DNA of 64,000 bases from an uncultured Clostridia bacterium (GTDB lineage: Bacteria; Bacillota; Clostridia; TANB77; CAG-508), in assembly GCA_944389125.1 (NCBI GenBank), contig CALXLF010000002.1, positions 62,001 to 126,000 on the forward strand, in the 5' to 3' direction. Positions within the stretch are counted from its first letter, which is position 1. The number at the start of each line of letters is the position of its first letter. Below are positions 1 to 9,295 of the stretch, in pieces. The notes under the pieces are model-generated. The model was not told the DNA's origin, did not search any database, and saw nothing but the letters and a program-made list of their open reading frames with translations. The translations under genes were made by a program, and so were the position numbers.

Positions 1-791
1 ATGTAAAACTACAAGATAGAACTTTTGCTGAACAGACAAGTGAGTTTTCTTATGAGATGTATTATTCTATTCAAGAAATCTTATTGTCTGAGTTTCCTGG
101 AACTAATATTATTATAACAGGAACATTGTGGAAAACGGATTGGGTTGAGGAAACTTTTAAAAAATATAAGTCAAATGAAAATACTGATTATAGAATAACT
201 CTTGCTTCACTTGCTGTTCCAGAAAAAGATAGTGCTTTTTCAATTTTAAAAAGATATGTTTCTATTGTTGATAATGGAATAATTAGAAAAAAAGAAAATG
301 GAGAAATAGAATATTCTGAACATTTTTTACCAGGTAGTGCAAGATATACAAGTTTAGATTATCATAATGCTACTTTTGATAGATTTCCGAAAAATCTTAA
401 GTATTTTCAGGATATGTTTCAAAGAGGAGAATTGATTGATTGTATGGAAGTTTATAGAAGATCTGTAAAAGAATCTGATTTTTCTGAAAATACTTTGGTT
501 TATTCTTCTGAAAATCCAGAACAATCTAATATTACTGCACTAGATGCAGTAATGCAACTTAGAAATTCTAAATCTCAAATAACACAAGATGATATATTTA
601 GTTTATTTGAAATTCTTACTGATGAAAAAAATCAATCTTATTTTAAAAGTCAAAATGTTATTGAAGAAATAATATTTGATTTAGCTGAGATTTTAGGAAA
701 ACAAGATATATTACAAAAGCATTTGAATAGAAGAAACAGAAGAAATGCTCCTGATACTGATGAAAATGGTGAGGGAGATCCAAGAAGATAA
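1..791 (+). CDS. Zeta-toxin-like P-loop kinase, C-terminal part (5' truncated by window edge)
   Basis: The frame is open from the left edge, so the N-terminus with the Walker A loop lies outside the window. The visible part reads IIITGTLWKTDWVEET, then SLAVPEKDSAFSILKRY, then SARYTSLDYHN and a FP..LKYFQDM segment ending IDCMEVYRRS. That order (GT..T, LAVP..S....RY, ARY..H) resembles zeta/PezT-type toxins, which phosphorylate UDP-N-acetylamino sugars. The last 80 residues are hydrophilic, ending in an RNRRN-rich tail. It stops 31 bases before aspS and has no epsilon-like antitoxin downstream; one could lie upstream. The assignment is from motif spacing only and a standalone kinase role is possible. 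Confidence 0.55.
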   Translation, partial: VKLQDRTFAEQTSEFSYEMYYSIQEILLSEFPGTNIIITGTLWKTDWVEETFKKYKSNENTDYRITLASLAVPEKDSAFSILKRYVSIVDNGIIRKKENGEIEYSEHFLPGSARYTSLDYHNATFDRFPKNLKYFQDMFQRGELIDCMEVYRRSVKESDFSENTLVYSSENPEQSNITALDAVMQLRNSKSQITQDDIFSLFEILTDEKNQSYFKSQNVIEEIIFDLAEILGKQDILQKHLNRRNRRNAPDTDENGEGDPRR

Positions 792-822
792 AAAATAAAA
801 TGGAAGAAGGAAATGATTTTAA

Positions 823-2574
823 ATGGTAAATGAGTATAGAACTAATAACTGTGGTGAACTTCGTATATCAGATGTAGGAAAAGAAGTAAGACTTGCAGGA
901 TTTGTGCAAAAAATTAGAAATTTAGGAAAAATGTTATTTATAGACTTAAGAGATGAACATGGAATAACACAAATTGTTATAAATGAGGATTTAGCAGAAA
1001 AAGCAAAAGAAATCTCAAATGAATGTACTATAACAGTTAGTGGACAGGTTGTGGAAAGAAGTAGTAAAAATGACAAAATACCGACTGGAAGTGTTGAAAT
1101 TGCTGCAAAAGATTTTACGATTTTAGGAAAATGTAGAAATACTTTACCTTTTGAGATAAATATTCCAGATCAAAATGTTAGAGAAGATTTAAGATTAGAA
1201 TATAGATTTTTAGATTTAAGAAATGAGAAAATTCATAAAAATATTTTATTTCGTTCTAAAATATTGAAAGATTTTAGAACAGAAATGGATGCTTTAGGAT
1301 TTACAGAAATTCAAACACCAATTTTAGCAAATTCTTCACCGGAAGGAGCTAGAGATTTCTTAGTTCCAAGTCGTTTACATCCGGGAGAATTTTATGCTCT
1401 TCCTCAGGCTCCTCAGCAATTTAAACAATTGCTTATGGTTTCTGGATTTGAGAAATATTATCAGATAGCTCCATGTTTTAGAGATGAAGATCCTAGAGCT
1501 GATAGATCTCCAGGAGAATTTTATCAATTAGATTTTGAAATGAGTTTTGTAAGTCAAGAAGATGTATTTCATGTTTTAGAAACAGTTGTATACAATGTTT
1601 TTAAGAAAAATACTGATTGGGAAATTACAAAAGCTCCATTTGTTAGAATTCCTTATAGAGAATCAATGGAAAAATATGGAACTGATAAACCAGATTTAAG
1701 AAATCCATTAATTATTGAAGATGTAACAGATATTTTTGAAAATACTGATTTTAATGCTTTTAAAAATAAAACAGTTAAAGTAATTGTTACTAATAATATG
1801 GCTGATAAATCTAGAAAATTCTTTGATAAAATGTCAGAATATGCAGTAGAAGAACTTGGAGCTAAAGGATTGGCTTGGATAAAAGTAGATGATTCAAATG
1901 AATTAACAGGTGGCATTAGTAAATTTGTAACTGAAAATCAAAAAGAAAAATTATTTAAAAAACTAAGATTAGAAAAAAATTCAGCAATGTTCTTTATTGC
2001 AGATGAAAAGGAAAAAGCTCAAAAAATAGCTGGAGGAGTTAGAATAAAATTAGGTGAAGAACTTGATTTAATAGAAAAAAATATTTATAAATTCTGTTTA
2101 ATAGTTGATTTTCCAATGTATGAATTATCTGATGAAGGAACAATAGATTTTAATCATAACCCATTCTCAATGCCACAAGGTGGATTAAAAGCATTAGAAG
2201 AACAAGATCCATTAGATATTTTAGCATATCAATATGATTTAGTTTGCAATGGATATGAAGTAGCATCAGGAGCTGTTAGAAATCATGATCAAGAGATAAT
2301 GACAAAAGCTTTTGAAATAGCAGGTTATACAGAAGAAGATGTTAAAACAAAATTTGGAGCTTTATATAAAGCATTTAGTTATGGAACACCTCCACATGCT
2401 GGTGCTGCTCCTGGTTTAGATAGATTAATAATGCTTTTAGCTCATGAAGATAATATAAGAGAAGTTATAGCATTTCCAAAAAATAAAAAAGCAAGAGATT
2501 TAATGATGGGAGCTCCATCTAAGGTTAAAGAGTCTCAATTAAAAGATGTTCACATAAAGATCGAAGAAAATTAG
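823..2574 (+). CDS. aspS: Aspartyl-tRNA synthetase
   Basis: Class II synthetase that charges tRNA with aspartate in the cytosol. The 583-residue length is normal for the bacterial type. An N-terminal OB fold (about 1-105) is followed by the catalytic core, with motif 2 FRDEDPRADR near residue 220, an inserted GAD-type domain (about 270-400) and motif 3 GLDRLIML near the C-terminus. Around motif 2 it reads DRSPGEFYQLDFEMSF rather than the commoner DRQPEFTQID form, a variant I associate with alphaproteobacterial AspRS. Start ATG follows an AGGAAATGA-type ribosome site. Whether it is discriminating or also charges tRNA-Asn cannot be decided here. Confidence 0.97.
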   Translation: MVNEYRTNNCGELRISDVGKEVRLAGFVQKIRNLGKMLFIDLRDEHGITQIVINEDLAEKAKEISNECTITVSGQVVERSSKNDKIPTGSVEIAAKDFTILGKCRNTLPFEINIPDQNVREDLRLEYRFLDLRNEKIHKNILFRSKILKDFRTEMDALGFTEIQTPILANSSPEGARDFLVPSRLHPGEFYALPQAPQQFKQLLMVSGFEKYYQIAPCFRDEDPRADRSPGEFYQLDFEMSFVSQEDVFHVLETVVYNVFKKNTDWEITKAPFVRIPYRESMEKYGTDKPDLRNPLIIEDVTDIFENTDFNAFKNKTVKVIVTNNMADKSRKFFDKMSEYAVEELGAKGLAWIKVDDSNELTGGISKFVTENQKEKLFKKLRLEKNSAMFFIADEKEKAQKIAGGVRIKLGEELDLIEKNIYKFCLIVDFPMYELSDEGTIDFNHNPFSMPQGGLKALEEQDPLDILAYQYDLVCNGYEVASGAVRNHDQEIMTKAFEIAGYTEEDVKTKFGALYKAFSYGTPPHAGAAPGLDRLIMLLAHEDNIREVIAFPKNKKARDLMMGAPSKVKESQLKDVHIKIEEN

Positions 2575-2604
2575 TATATAAATTTGGCATAATGGAGGAA
2601 ATAT

Positions 2605-3543
2605 ATGAAAAAAACTATAGCAATAATTTTACTAATGATATTTTTATTTTGTACATTTTCAAATATTGTAATGGCAGAGACAGGAACTGTTACAGGTTCA
2701 AATGTTAGAATGAGAAGAGAATCAAATACTTCTTCAGATGCGTTGCAACTTGTTGGAAAAGGAATGGAAGTTGAAATTTTAGGAGAAGAAAATGGTTGGT
2801 ATAAAGTTAGATATAATGGTTTAACAGGTTATATATCAAGTGATTATGTTGAAATTACAAGTTCAGATTCTCCAAGTAGTGGAGGAAGTTCTAATTCTTC
2901 TAATACACCAAATTCAACAAATACAACAGGAAATGCTTCTACAAATAATGAAATAGAAAATGAACCAGAACCTGAGCCTTCAAATGAGACTAATACAAAT
3001 ACAGCAGAAGTTCCAGCAGAAACTACCAATGAAACTACAGGGAATGAAGAAACTACTTCATCTTCAGATGCTACAGAGTTTTCTTTATCAAAAGAAGCTG
3101 AATTAAGACTACTTCCAAATTTTGCATCAGCAAAAGTTAATACAATTTCTGAAGGAACTAATGTTACAGTATTAGATACTTTAAATAAATGGGTAAAAAT
3201 TACAGATGGAACTAATTCAGGATGGGTAATAAGACAAAATGTTGAGCAATCAGTTACATCTACTGGTAATGCTTCACAGAATGATAATTCAGAAATAACA
3301 GTTGCAGTTGTAGAAAGTGGAGAAACTTCATCTCAAAGCTCATCTACTACTGCTTTACCATCAGATGGAACAGTAAATACAGATGGATCAAGATTAAGAG
3401 ATTCTGTTAATGGAAAAGTTTATACACTTTTAGATATAAATACACCAGTTGAAATTATAGGAGAAGAAAATGACTGGTATAAAGTAAATGTTGGGGAATA
3501 TACAAATGCTTATATTTCTAAAAGTTTAGTAACTGTAAACTAA
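2605..3543 (+). CDS. Secreted protein with three bacterial SH3 domains
   Basis: A 312-residue exported protein. It has a lysine start, a hydrophobic core and a likely signal-peptidase site after VMA (about residue 25). Three SH3b-type domains follow: about 26-87 (SNVRMRRESNTSSDAL, then GWYKVRYNGLTGYISSDYV), about 160-210 (AELRLLPNFASAKVN, WVKITDGTNSGWV) and about 255-312 (GSRLRDSVNGKVYTLLD, DWYKVNVGEYTNAYISKSL). Low-complexity Ser/Thr/Asn/Glu linkers of about 70 and 40 residues separate them. Such domains bind peptidoglycan; no catalytic domain is visible, so it may be a wall-anchoring or sensor protein. The gene sits 30 bases after aspS and 35 bases before comEC. Confidence 0.85.
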   Translation: MKKTIAIILLMIFLFCTFSNIVMAETGTVTGSNVRMRRESNTSSDALQLVGKGMEVEILGEENGWYKVRYNGLTGYISSDYVEITSSDSPSSGGSSNSSNTPNSTNTTGNASTNNEIENEPEPEPSNETNTNTAEVPAETTNETTGNEETTSSSDATEFSLSKEAELRLLPNFASAKVNTISEGTNVTVLDTLNKWVKITDGTNSGWVIRQNVEQSVTSTGNASQNDNSEITVAVVESGETSSQSSSTTALPSDGTVNTDGSRLRDSVNGKVYTLLDINTPVEIIGEENDWYKVNVGEYTNAYISKSLVTVN

Positions 3544-3551
3544 AAAGCGGG

Positions 3552-3578
3552 GGCTAACTAAAATTAAAGAGGTTAGCC
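3552..3578 (+). promoter_or_regulatory. Hairpin enclosing the comEC ribosome binding site
   Basis: GGCTAAC (3552-3558) pairs perfectly with GTTAGCC (3572-3578), the latter ending immediately before the comEC ATG at 3579. The purine-rich AAAGAGG that should act as Shine-Dalgarno lies in the loop and at the base of the 3' arm. Folding would hinder initiation. It could alternatively act as a weak terminator for the upstream gene, but no U-run follows. Confidence 0.5.
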
Positions 3579-5884
3579 ATGAATATATTTATTTTAAAAT
3601 TTTTGTTAAGTATAATAATTGGTATATGTTTAGGGCTATATTTAAAAAATATAGCTCTTTTTGTATATATTTTAATTTGTATAATCTATTTTTTGGTAAA
3701 TTATAAGAAAAAAGATTTTAAATTAAAAGAACAATATAAAAATATTTTGTTTATATTATTTACTTTAATTATCTTTTTAATTGTTTATTATTTTGATGAT
3801 AAATTTGAAACATTATATAAAGAAGATATTAATATTTATGGAATAGGGGAGATTATTAGTTTTGCAGAAGAAAAAGAATACAAAAATAAATATATAATTA
3901 AGATTAAAAAGATAAATAATGATAATAAATATAAAAATACTAAATTGATTTTTTATGCTGATAAAAATATAAATTTAGAATATGGAGATATAATTTATTT
4001 TTATAATTGTAATTTTGAAAAGGCTTTAGGTCAAAGAAATGATAAAGGATTTAATTATGAAAGATATCTAAGACAAAGCAAAATCTATGGTATCTTAAAT
4101 ATAGGAAATTTTGAGATAAAATTTCAAGAAAAAGGAATAAGATATAAGTTTTTTAAATTTAAAGAAAACATGAAAAAATCATTATATGAGATGTATCAAT
4201 CAGAAAATGCTGGATTTTTATCAGGACTTTTACTTCGGTGATCAATCTGATATAACAAAAGAAATTGAAACGAATTTTAAAAATAGTAGTTTATCACATG
4301 TTATAGCTATTTCTGGAACACATGTTGTTTATGTTATGATTGCTATTAAATGGTTTTTAGATAAAACAATAAAATCAAAGAAATTCAAAAATATAATTTT
4401 GATTATTTTTTTAATAATTTTTGCTATATTTACAGGAGGATCAGCCTCTTGTGTTAGAGCTTGCATTATGATGGCAATTATTTTGATTTCTGAGATTTTA
4501 TATAGAAGAAATGATTTTTTTACAACATGGTGTTTTTCTCTAGCAATAATATTGTTGATGAATTTTTATAATATAGAAAATATTGGAATGTGGCTTTCTT
4601 TTATGTGTGTTTTAGGAATGCAAAAAATAAATCTAAAAGATTCTTTTGCAGTTCAAATTGCAATTTTTCCAATTATCTTATATTCATTTAATACAATATC
4701 TTTAACATTTTTTATTTCAAATTTTTTTGCTTCTTTTATAGTAGGTCCAATTTTAATTTTAGGTTATATAAGTTTACTTTTGGGTAAATATTTTAAAATT
4801 ATAGTATTTTTTGAGGAATTTTTATTAAAAATATTATTTAAAATAGCAGAAATTGTTGGAAATTTTACACTTTCTAAAATTTATCTGAAATCTTCAAATA
4901 TTATATTTTTTATTATTTATTATATTATTTTGTTTTTTATAATGTTTGTTCCAAATAAAAAGGAGTTTATTAATAAGTTATTTTTAAAACCAAAATTAAG
5001 AACTATTTTAAAAAAATCAATAATTTTTGTAAGTTTATTTTATATTTTTTTTATATCTATTAACTTTATTTTTATTAAAACTAATACAAGTATAATTTTT
5101 TTGGATGTATCTCAAGGTGATTGTACTTTAGTAAAAACTAAAACTAATAAAACGATTTTAGTAGATGGAGGGGAGAATGGAGATTATGATTATGGTGAAA
5201 ATGTAGTTTTACCATATCTTTTAAAACACAAAATTGATAGATTAGATTTTGTGATGGCTTCTCATTTTGATACAGATCATTGTGGACGGTTTGTTTTTTA
5301 TTATAGAAAATTTGAAAGTTGAAAATATTATAGTTGGATATCAATATGAAGAAACTAAAAGTTTTAAAGATTTTATAAATTTAGCAAAAGAAAAAAATAT
5401 TAATATAATAGTTGTAAAAAATGGAGATAGACTACAAATAGATAAATATACATATTTTGATATTTTATTTCCACTTAAAGATGATATGATTTTGGAAAAT
5501 GCTATAAATAATAATTCTATTGTTGCAAAATTAAATTTTATAGAAGATGATAGTAATGTAAGTATGTTATTTACAGGAGATATTGAGCAAATTGCAGAAG
5601 AAAACTTAGTTATGTTATATGAAGAGTCTTTAAAATCAGATATTTTAAAAGTAGCTCATCATGGTTCTAATACTTCAACTATAGATGAATTTGTAAATTT
5701 AGTAAATCCAAAAATAGCTTTAATAGGAGTAGGAAAAAATAATTCTTTTGGTCATCCATCACAAGAGACAATTAAAAAGCTAGAGAAAAAAGGAATAAGC
5801 ATTTATAGAACAGATCAAGATGGAGAGATAAATGTAATAATAGATAATAAAGGAAAATTAAATGTAACTAAATTTATTGATTGA
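3579..5884 (+). CDS. comEC: ComEC/Rec2 DNA uptake channel, needs two CGG +1 shifts
   Basis: Membrane channel carrying single-stranded DNA into the cell during transformation. Read through, it is 767 residues: an N-terminal membrane pair with DUF4131 (about 1-200), the competence domain with many membrane helices (about 220-480) starting GLLLGDQSD, and a metallo-beta-lactamase domain (DVSQGDCTLVKT, then SHFDTDHCGGL, and HHGSNTS). The frame breaks at CGG 4236-4238, directly followed by TGA, and at CGG 5287-5289. In both places dropping the C restores the expected glycine: LLLGDQ and DHCGGL. Both flanks match the family without missing residues, so I annotate one gene. Its ribosome site lies in a hairpin. 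Confidence 0.93.
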
Positions 5885-5958
5885 TAAAAGCTTGTTTTAG
5901 TATATTTTTTTAAAATTTCCAAATACTAATAGAAAACTAATTTAGAGGAGATGGAACT

Positions 5959-6537
5959 TTGAGTAAATATTTTAAATATATTGTAATTTTGTTTATAGTT
6001 TCTATTGGTATAGGACTTGCTATTTCATATGTTAAAAGAAATGGAAAAGTCGATATTTCTGCTCAAAATATTTCAGGAAATACAGAAGAAGTAGGAATTC
6101 AAGAAGAGCTAACAGAGCCAACTAGTAATACAGATATTAAAATTGGCCCTGATACTATTTTTATAGTTGAAACTAAATATGAAGATTGTAAACATACTGA
6201 AAAAAGAGAATATGAGGCTCCAAAAGAAGTGATTAATTTGACAGAAGAGGAATTTGAAGAAAAATATCCTGAATATATAGTAGAAAATTTTTCTCAAGAT
6301 GAAGTTTCTTTATATGGGTTAGCAGAAGGATTATGTAGTGATCATTATATAATTACAATTGATGAGAATGATATGATAATTGTATATAATTTAAAGTCAA
6401 ATTATGATAAAGAGCTTTATGAAACAACAGATATTTCGGCAGAATATTTAAGTTCAGAAGATCAGAAAGAATTAGAAGAAGGAATTTATGTATATGGAAA
6501 AGCTGATTTAAATTCAGTATTAGAAAGTTTTGAATAG
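5959..6537 (+). CDS. BofC-like sporulation protein
   Basis: A 192-residue protein with one N-terminal membrane segment (about 7-25) and an external domain. The C-terminal half carries the BofC pattern: FSQDEVSLYGLAEGLCSDHYIITIDENDMIIVYN, i.e. an acidic strand, Cys near .C..HY and a final VY strand. In Bacillus BofC restrains SpoIVB, the protease in the sigma-K checkpoint, and sigK is present at 38049. Start TTG (5959) is chosen because AGAGGAG sits eight bases upstream; no ATG suits. The assignment to BofC_C is by pattern and moderate. Confidence 0.6.
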   Translation: MSKYFKYIVILFIVSIGIGLAISYVKRNGKVDISAQNISGNTEEVGIQEELTEPTSNTDIKIGPDTIFIVETKYEDCKHTEKREYEAPKEVINLTEEEFEEKYPEYIVENFSQDEVSLYGLAEGLCSDHYIITIDENDMIIVYNLKSNYDKELYETTDISAEYLSSEDQKELEEGIYVYGKADLNSVLESFE

Positions 6538-6599
6538 TATTGAAAAATGGGGACTAATATAGTAAAATATTTAAGTATTAAAAAATAGGAGCAGACTTT

Positions 6600-7481
6600 A
6601 TGGAAAATATTTGTACATTATGCCCTCATAAATGCAAAGTAGATAGAATTACAAAATTTGGAAGATGTAAAGCAGGAAATGATATTGAAATAGGAGGGTA
6701 TTCATTACATTATTTTGAAGAACCATGTATAAGTGGAAAAAATGGTTCAGGAACAGTATTTTTTTCAAAATGTAATTTATCATGTGTGTTTTGTCAAAAC
6801 TATGAGATTAGCAACTTAGGAAATGGTAGAAAAATCTCTATAGAAGAATTATCTAACATCTTTTTAGAACAACAAAAAAATGGAGCTGAAAATATAAATT
6901 TGGTTTCACCAACAATTTATGCAGATAAAATAGCTAAAGCTATAAAACTTTCTAAATCAAAAGGATTAACATTACCTATAATATATAATAGTAATGGATT
7001 TGAAAATATAGAGACTTTAGAAAGATTAAAAGGTTTAATAGATGTATATTTACCAGATTTAAAATATGCAGATGATGAATTTGGATTAAAATATTCAGGA
7101 ATAAAAAACTATTTTGGTATAGCTACTAAAGCGATAAAAGAAATGGAAAGACAAGTAGGAGCTCCAAAATTAGATGAAAACGGAATGATAACAAAAGGCT
7201 TAATAGTAAGACATTTAGTAATGCCAAATAATATTCAAAACTCAAAAAGAGTTTTAAAATGGTTAAAAGAAAATTTACAAGATGAAGTATATATAAGTGT
7301 AATGACACAATATTTTCCAGCATATAGAGCAAAAGAATTTAAAGAAATAAATAGAAAATTACTAAAAAATGAATATGACGAAATAGAAAACTATGTTTTA
7401 AATTTAGATATCGAAAATGGCTATATGCAAGATTTTTCAGAAGAAGATGAAAAACAATATGTTCCAAAATGGGATTATTAA
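6600..7481 (+). CDS. PflX-type radical SAM protein (PFL-activating-enzyme family)
   Basis: A 293-residue radical SAM enzyme. The cluster motif is CNLSCVFC (about residues 60-67), preceded by a second cysteine set, CTLCPHKC near the N-terminus. That layout is typical of PflX/AmrS-like proteins related to pyruvate formate-lyase activase. Further family segments are YNSNGFE, DVYLPDLKYAD and RHLVMPN. The substrate is not known for most of this subfamily; some members cluster with AMMECR1/MEMO proteins, which are not seen here. Translation ends ten bases before the next gene, whose ribosome site AGGAGG lies in the gap, so they are probably cotranscribed. Confidence 0.85.
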   Translation: MENICTLCPHKCKVDRITKFGRCKAGNDIEIGGYSLHYFEEPCISGKNGSGTVFFSKCNLSCVFCQNYEISNLGNGRKISIEELSNIFLEQQKNGAENINLVSPTIYADKIAKAIKLSKSKGLTLPIIYNSNGFENIETLERLKGLIDVYLPDLKYADDEFGLKYSGIKNYFGIATKAIKEMERQVGAPKLDENGMITKGLIVRHLVMPNNIQNSKRVLKWLKENLQDEVYISVMTQYFPAYRAKEFKEINRKLLKNEYDEIENYVLNLDIENGYMQDFSEEDEKQYVPKWDY

Positions 7482-7491
7482 GGAGGAAAAA

Positions 7492-8502
7492 ATGAAAAAA
7501 CAAATTTTATTTTTGGGAGTTGTAGTATTATTAATGATAATGTTAATTACTTTAACAGGATGTGGAGATTCAACAAGTACAGATAATGATGAAAGTAAAA
7601 GTTCTTCAGAAGAGAGTAAAGCATCTGAAGAGTTATATCCAGTAGAAGATGAAGATACTGAAAAATATGGATATGTTAACAATAAAGGAGAATGGGTGAT
7701 AGAACCTAAATATATTTCTGCTTATGGATTTGATCCTGAAACAGGATTAGCAAAGGTTCAAACTAGTCGAGATTCTTTTGCAACCGGATTTATTAATAAA
7801 GATGGAGAATTAGTAATTGAAGATAAATACGGAACTGGTACACACTCTTTTAAAAATGGATATGCTGTTGTTGAAACAGATATAGTAGGAGAAGCTTCTG
7901 GTACATACAATTCATTAATGTTAATAGATAAAGATGGAAATGTTATTATTGAATCTGGAAAATATATTAGAATGACAGATGTTTCAAAAAGTGGATTAGT
8001 AGGTGTGGTTGAACGTTCTGAAATGAAATATATTAATTTAGATGGGACAGTAGTTATAGAAAATAATTATGGATCTCATGGTACAGAATTTAATGATAAA
8101 GGTATTGCTTGTGTTGAAGATGGATTACTTACAAATAATTATATATTAATAGATGAACAAGGAAATCAAGTAGGAAAAGGTGAGATTGATTTAAATGATA
8201 ATAATTATGGATTTATAGAAGATCCAAAAACAACTCATAATGCAATTACAAATGAAACTGGGGAAGCACTTTCAGATTATATTTATTTTGTAACATCAGA
8301 TTTTAATGATGAAAATGTGGCTATGGTTAAAGAAGACTATTCTAGTCCATATTTCTTAATTGATGTAGAAGGCAATAAGGTAAATGATGAAACTTATAAA
8401 TATTTTTCTTTGTTACCAGACGGAAAATGGGTTGTAACATTAGAAGATGGCAAACATCAAGTTTTAAATGCAGATGGTAGTATATTAGTAGACACTTTTT
8501 AA
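7492..8502 (+). CDS. Lipoprotein with WG-type repeats
   Basis: A 336-residue lipoprotein. Signal sequence with lipobox LTGC (about residues 21-24) predicts attachment to the outer face of the membrane. The mature part contains repeated motifs of the WG family: YGYVNNKGEWVIEPKY, ATGFINKDGELVIEDKY, LMLIDKDGNVIIESGKY and MKYINLDGTVVIENNY. I start it at ATG 7492 after AGGAGGAAAAA rather than at upstream in-frame codons inside the radical SAM gene. WG repeats are common in Firmicute surface proteins of unknown role. Confidence 0.85.
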   Translation: MKKQILFLGVVVLLMIMLITLTGCGDSTSTDNDESKSSSEESKASEELYPVEDEDTEKYGYVNNKGEWVIEPKYISAYGFDPETGLAKVQTSRDSFATGFINKDGELVIEDKYGTGTHSFKNGYAVVETDIVGEASGTYNSLMLIDKDGNVIIESGKYIRMTDVSKSGLVGVVERSEMKYINLDGTVVIENNYGSHGTEFNDKGIACVEDGLLTNNYILIDEQGNQVGKGEIDLNDNNYGFIEDPKTTHNAITNETGEALSDYIYFVTSDFNDENVAMVKEDYSSPYFLIDVEGNKVNDETYKYFSLLPDGKWVVTLEDGKHQVLNADGSILVDTF

Positions 8503-8520
8503 TATGATAGGGGATAAAAT

Positions 8521-9148
8521 ATGAGAAAAATTATTTTAAATATTGGTATTGCTTTGATGCTAGGGATAATGTTAGTTGTATTTACAGGCTGTGGAGAAGA
8601 GGAAGAAGTAAAAGTTAATAATACAGTATCTAATGTTAATAATGAAAAAGAAAATACTAATAAAATACAAAATAAAGTAAAAAATGAAACAAATACTTCA
8701 AATAATAATGTAAAAAATTCTAATTTAAAAAACGAAACAAATACATCAATAAATGAAAAGAAACAAACTAATCAGGTAAAAGAAACAAATACAACTAAGA
8801 ATGAAAATCAATCAGCAAATAAAAATGAAACAGCAGAAACAACTCAGAAAAAAACATTTAATATTGGAAATTATGTTTTTCATTATGGAAATTATAGTGG
8901 AAGAAGTAGTAAATTAATAGATACTAGTATGACTTTTGCAAATATTACTATTAATTTAAAAGAAGATGGAACATATACATATGATTCATCAAATCAAGAA
9001 GTAAGAAAAAATCGTTCTGGAACTTATGAAATTAAAGGTAATACAATTGTGCTTAATGATAGTGAGCCTATAGAATTAAACTGTTATCGGAGATGATATG
9101 CTTATGGAAAATGGAACTAGTTTCCTTTTTTCTTACAAAGAAAATTAA
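8521..9148 (+). CDS. Lipoprotein with Asn-rich linker; one CGG +1 shift near the C-terminus
   Basis: Lipobox FTGC near residue 24 follows a hydrophobic signal. About 90 residues of Asn/Thr/Lys low complexity precede a small C-terminal domain (FNIGNYVFHYGNYSG ... TMTFANITINLKEDGTYTY ... RSGTYEIKGNTIVL). The normal frame ends at TGA right after CYRR. Skipping the C of CGG 9088-9090 gives CYGDDMLMENGTSFLFSYKEN and a stop at 9148, which completes the last beta strands with a typical small-domain ending (208 residues). Support for the shift is weaker here than in conserved genes because I do not recognise the family. Eighteen bases separate it from the WG lipoprotein. Confidence 0.7.
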
Positions 9149-9257
9149 TTCTGGGACACAGGTACGGTTCTCTTGTCCAATTTTAAAAAAATATAATAAA
9201 AAAATCTTTTTAGACACATTCCTAAAAATTTAAATATTTTTAATTTAAAAAGTAAAA

Positions 9258-9283
9258 AAACGGAAGATTTAATCTTCCGTTTT
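9258..9283. terminator. Bidirectional terminator between lipoprotein and clpE
   Basis: AAACGGAAGAT, a three-base loop, then ATCTTCCGTTT forms an 11-bp stem flanked by A-run and T-run. The two adjacent genes converge, so it can serve both. Confidence 0.85.
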
Positions 9284-9295
9284 CTACTGTGGTAT

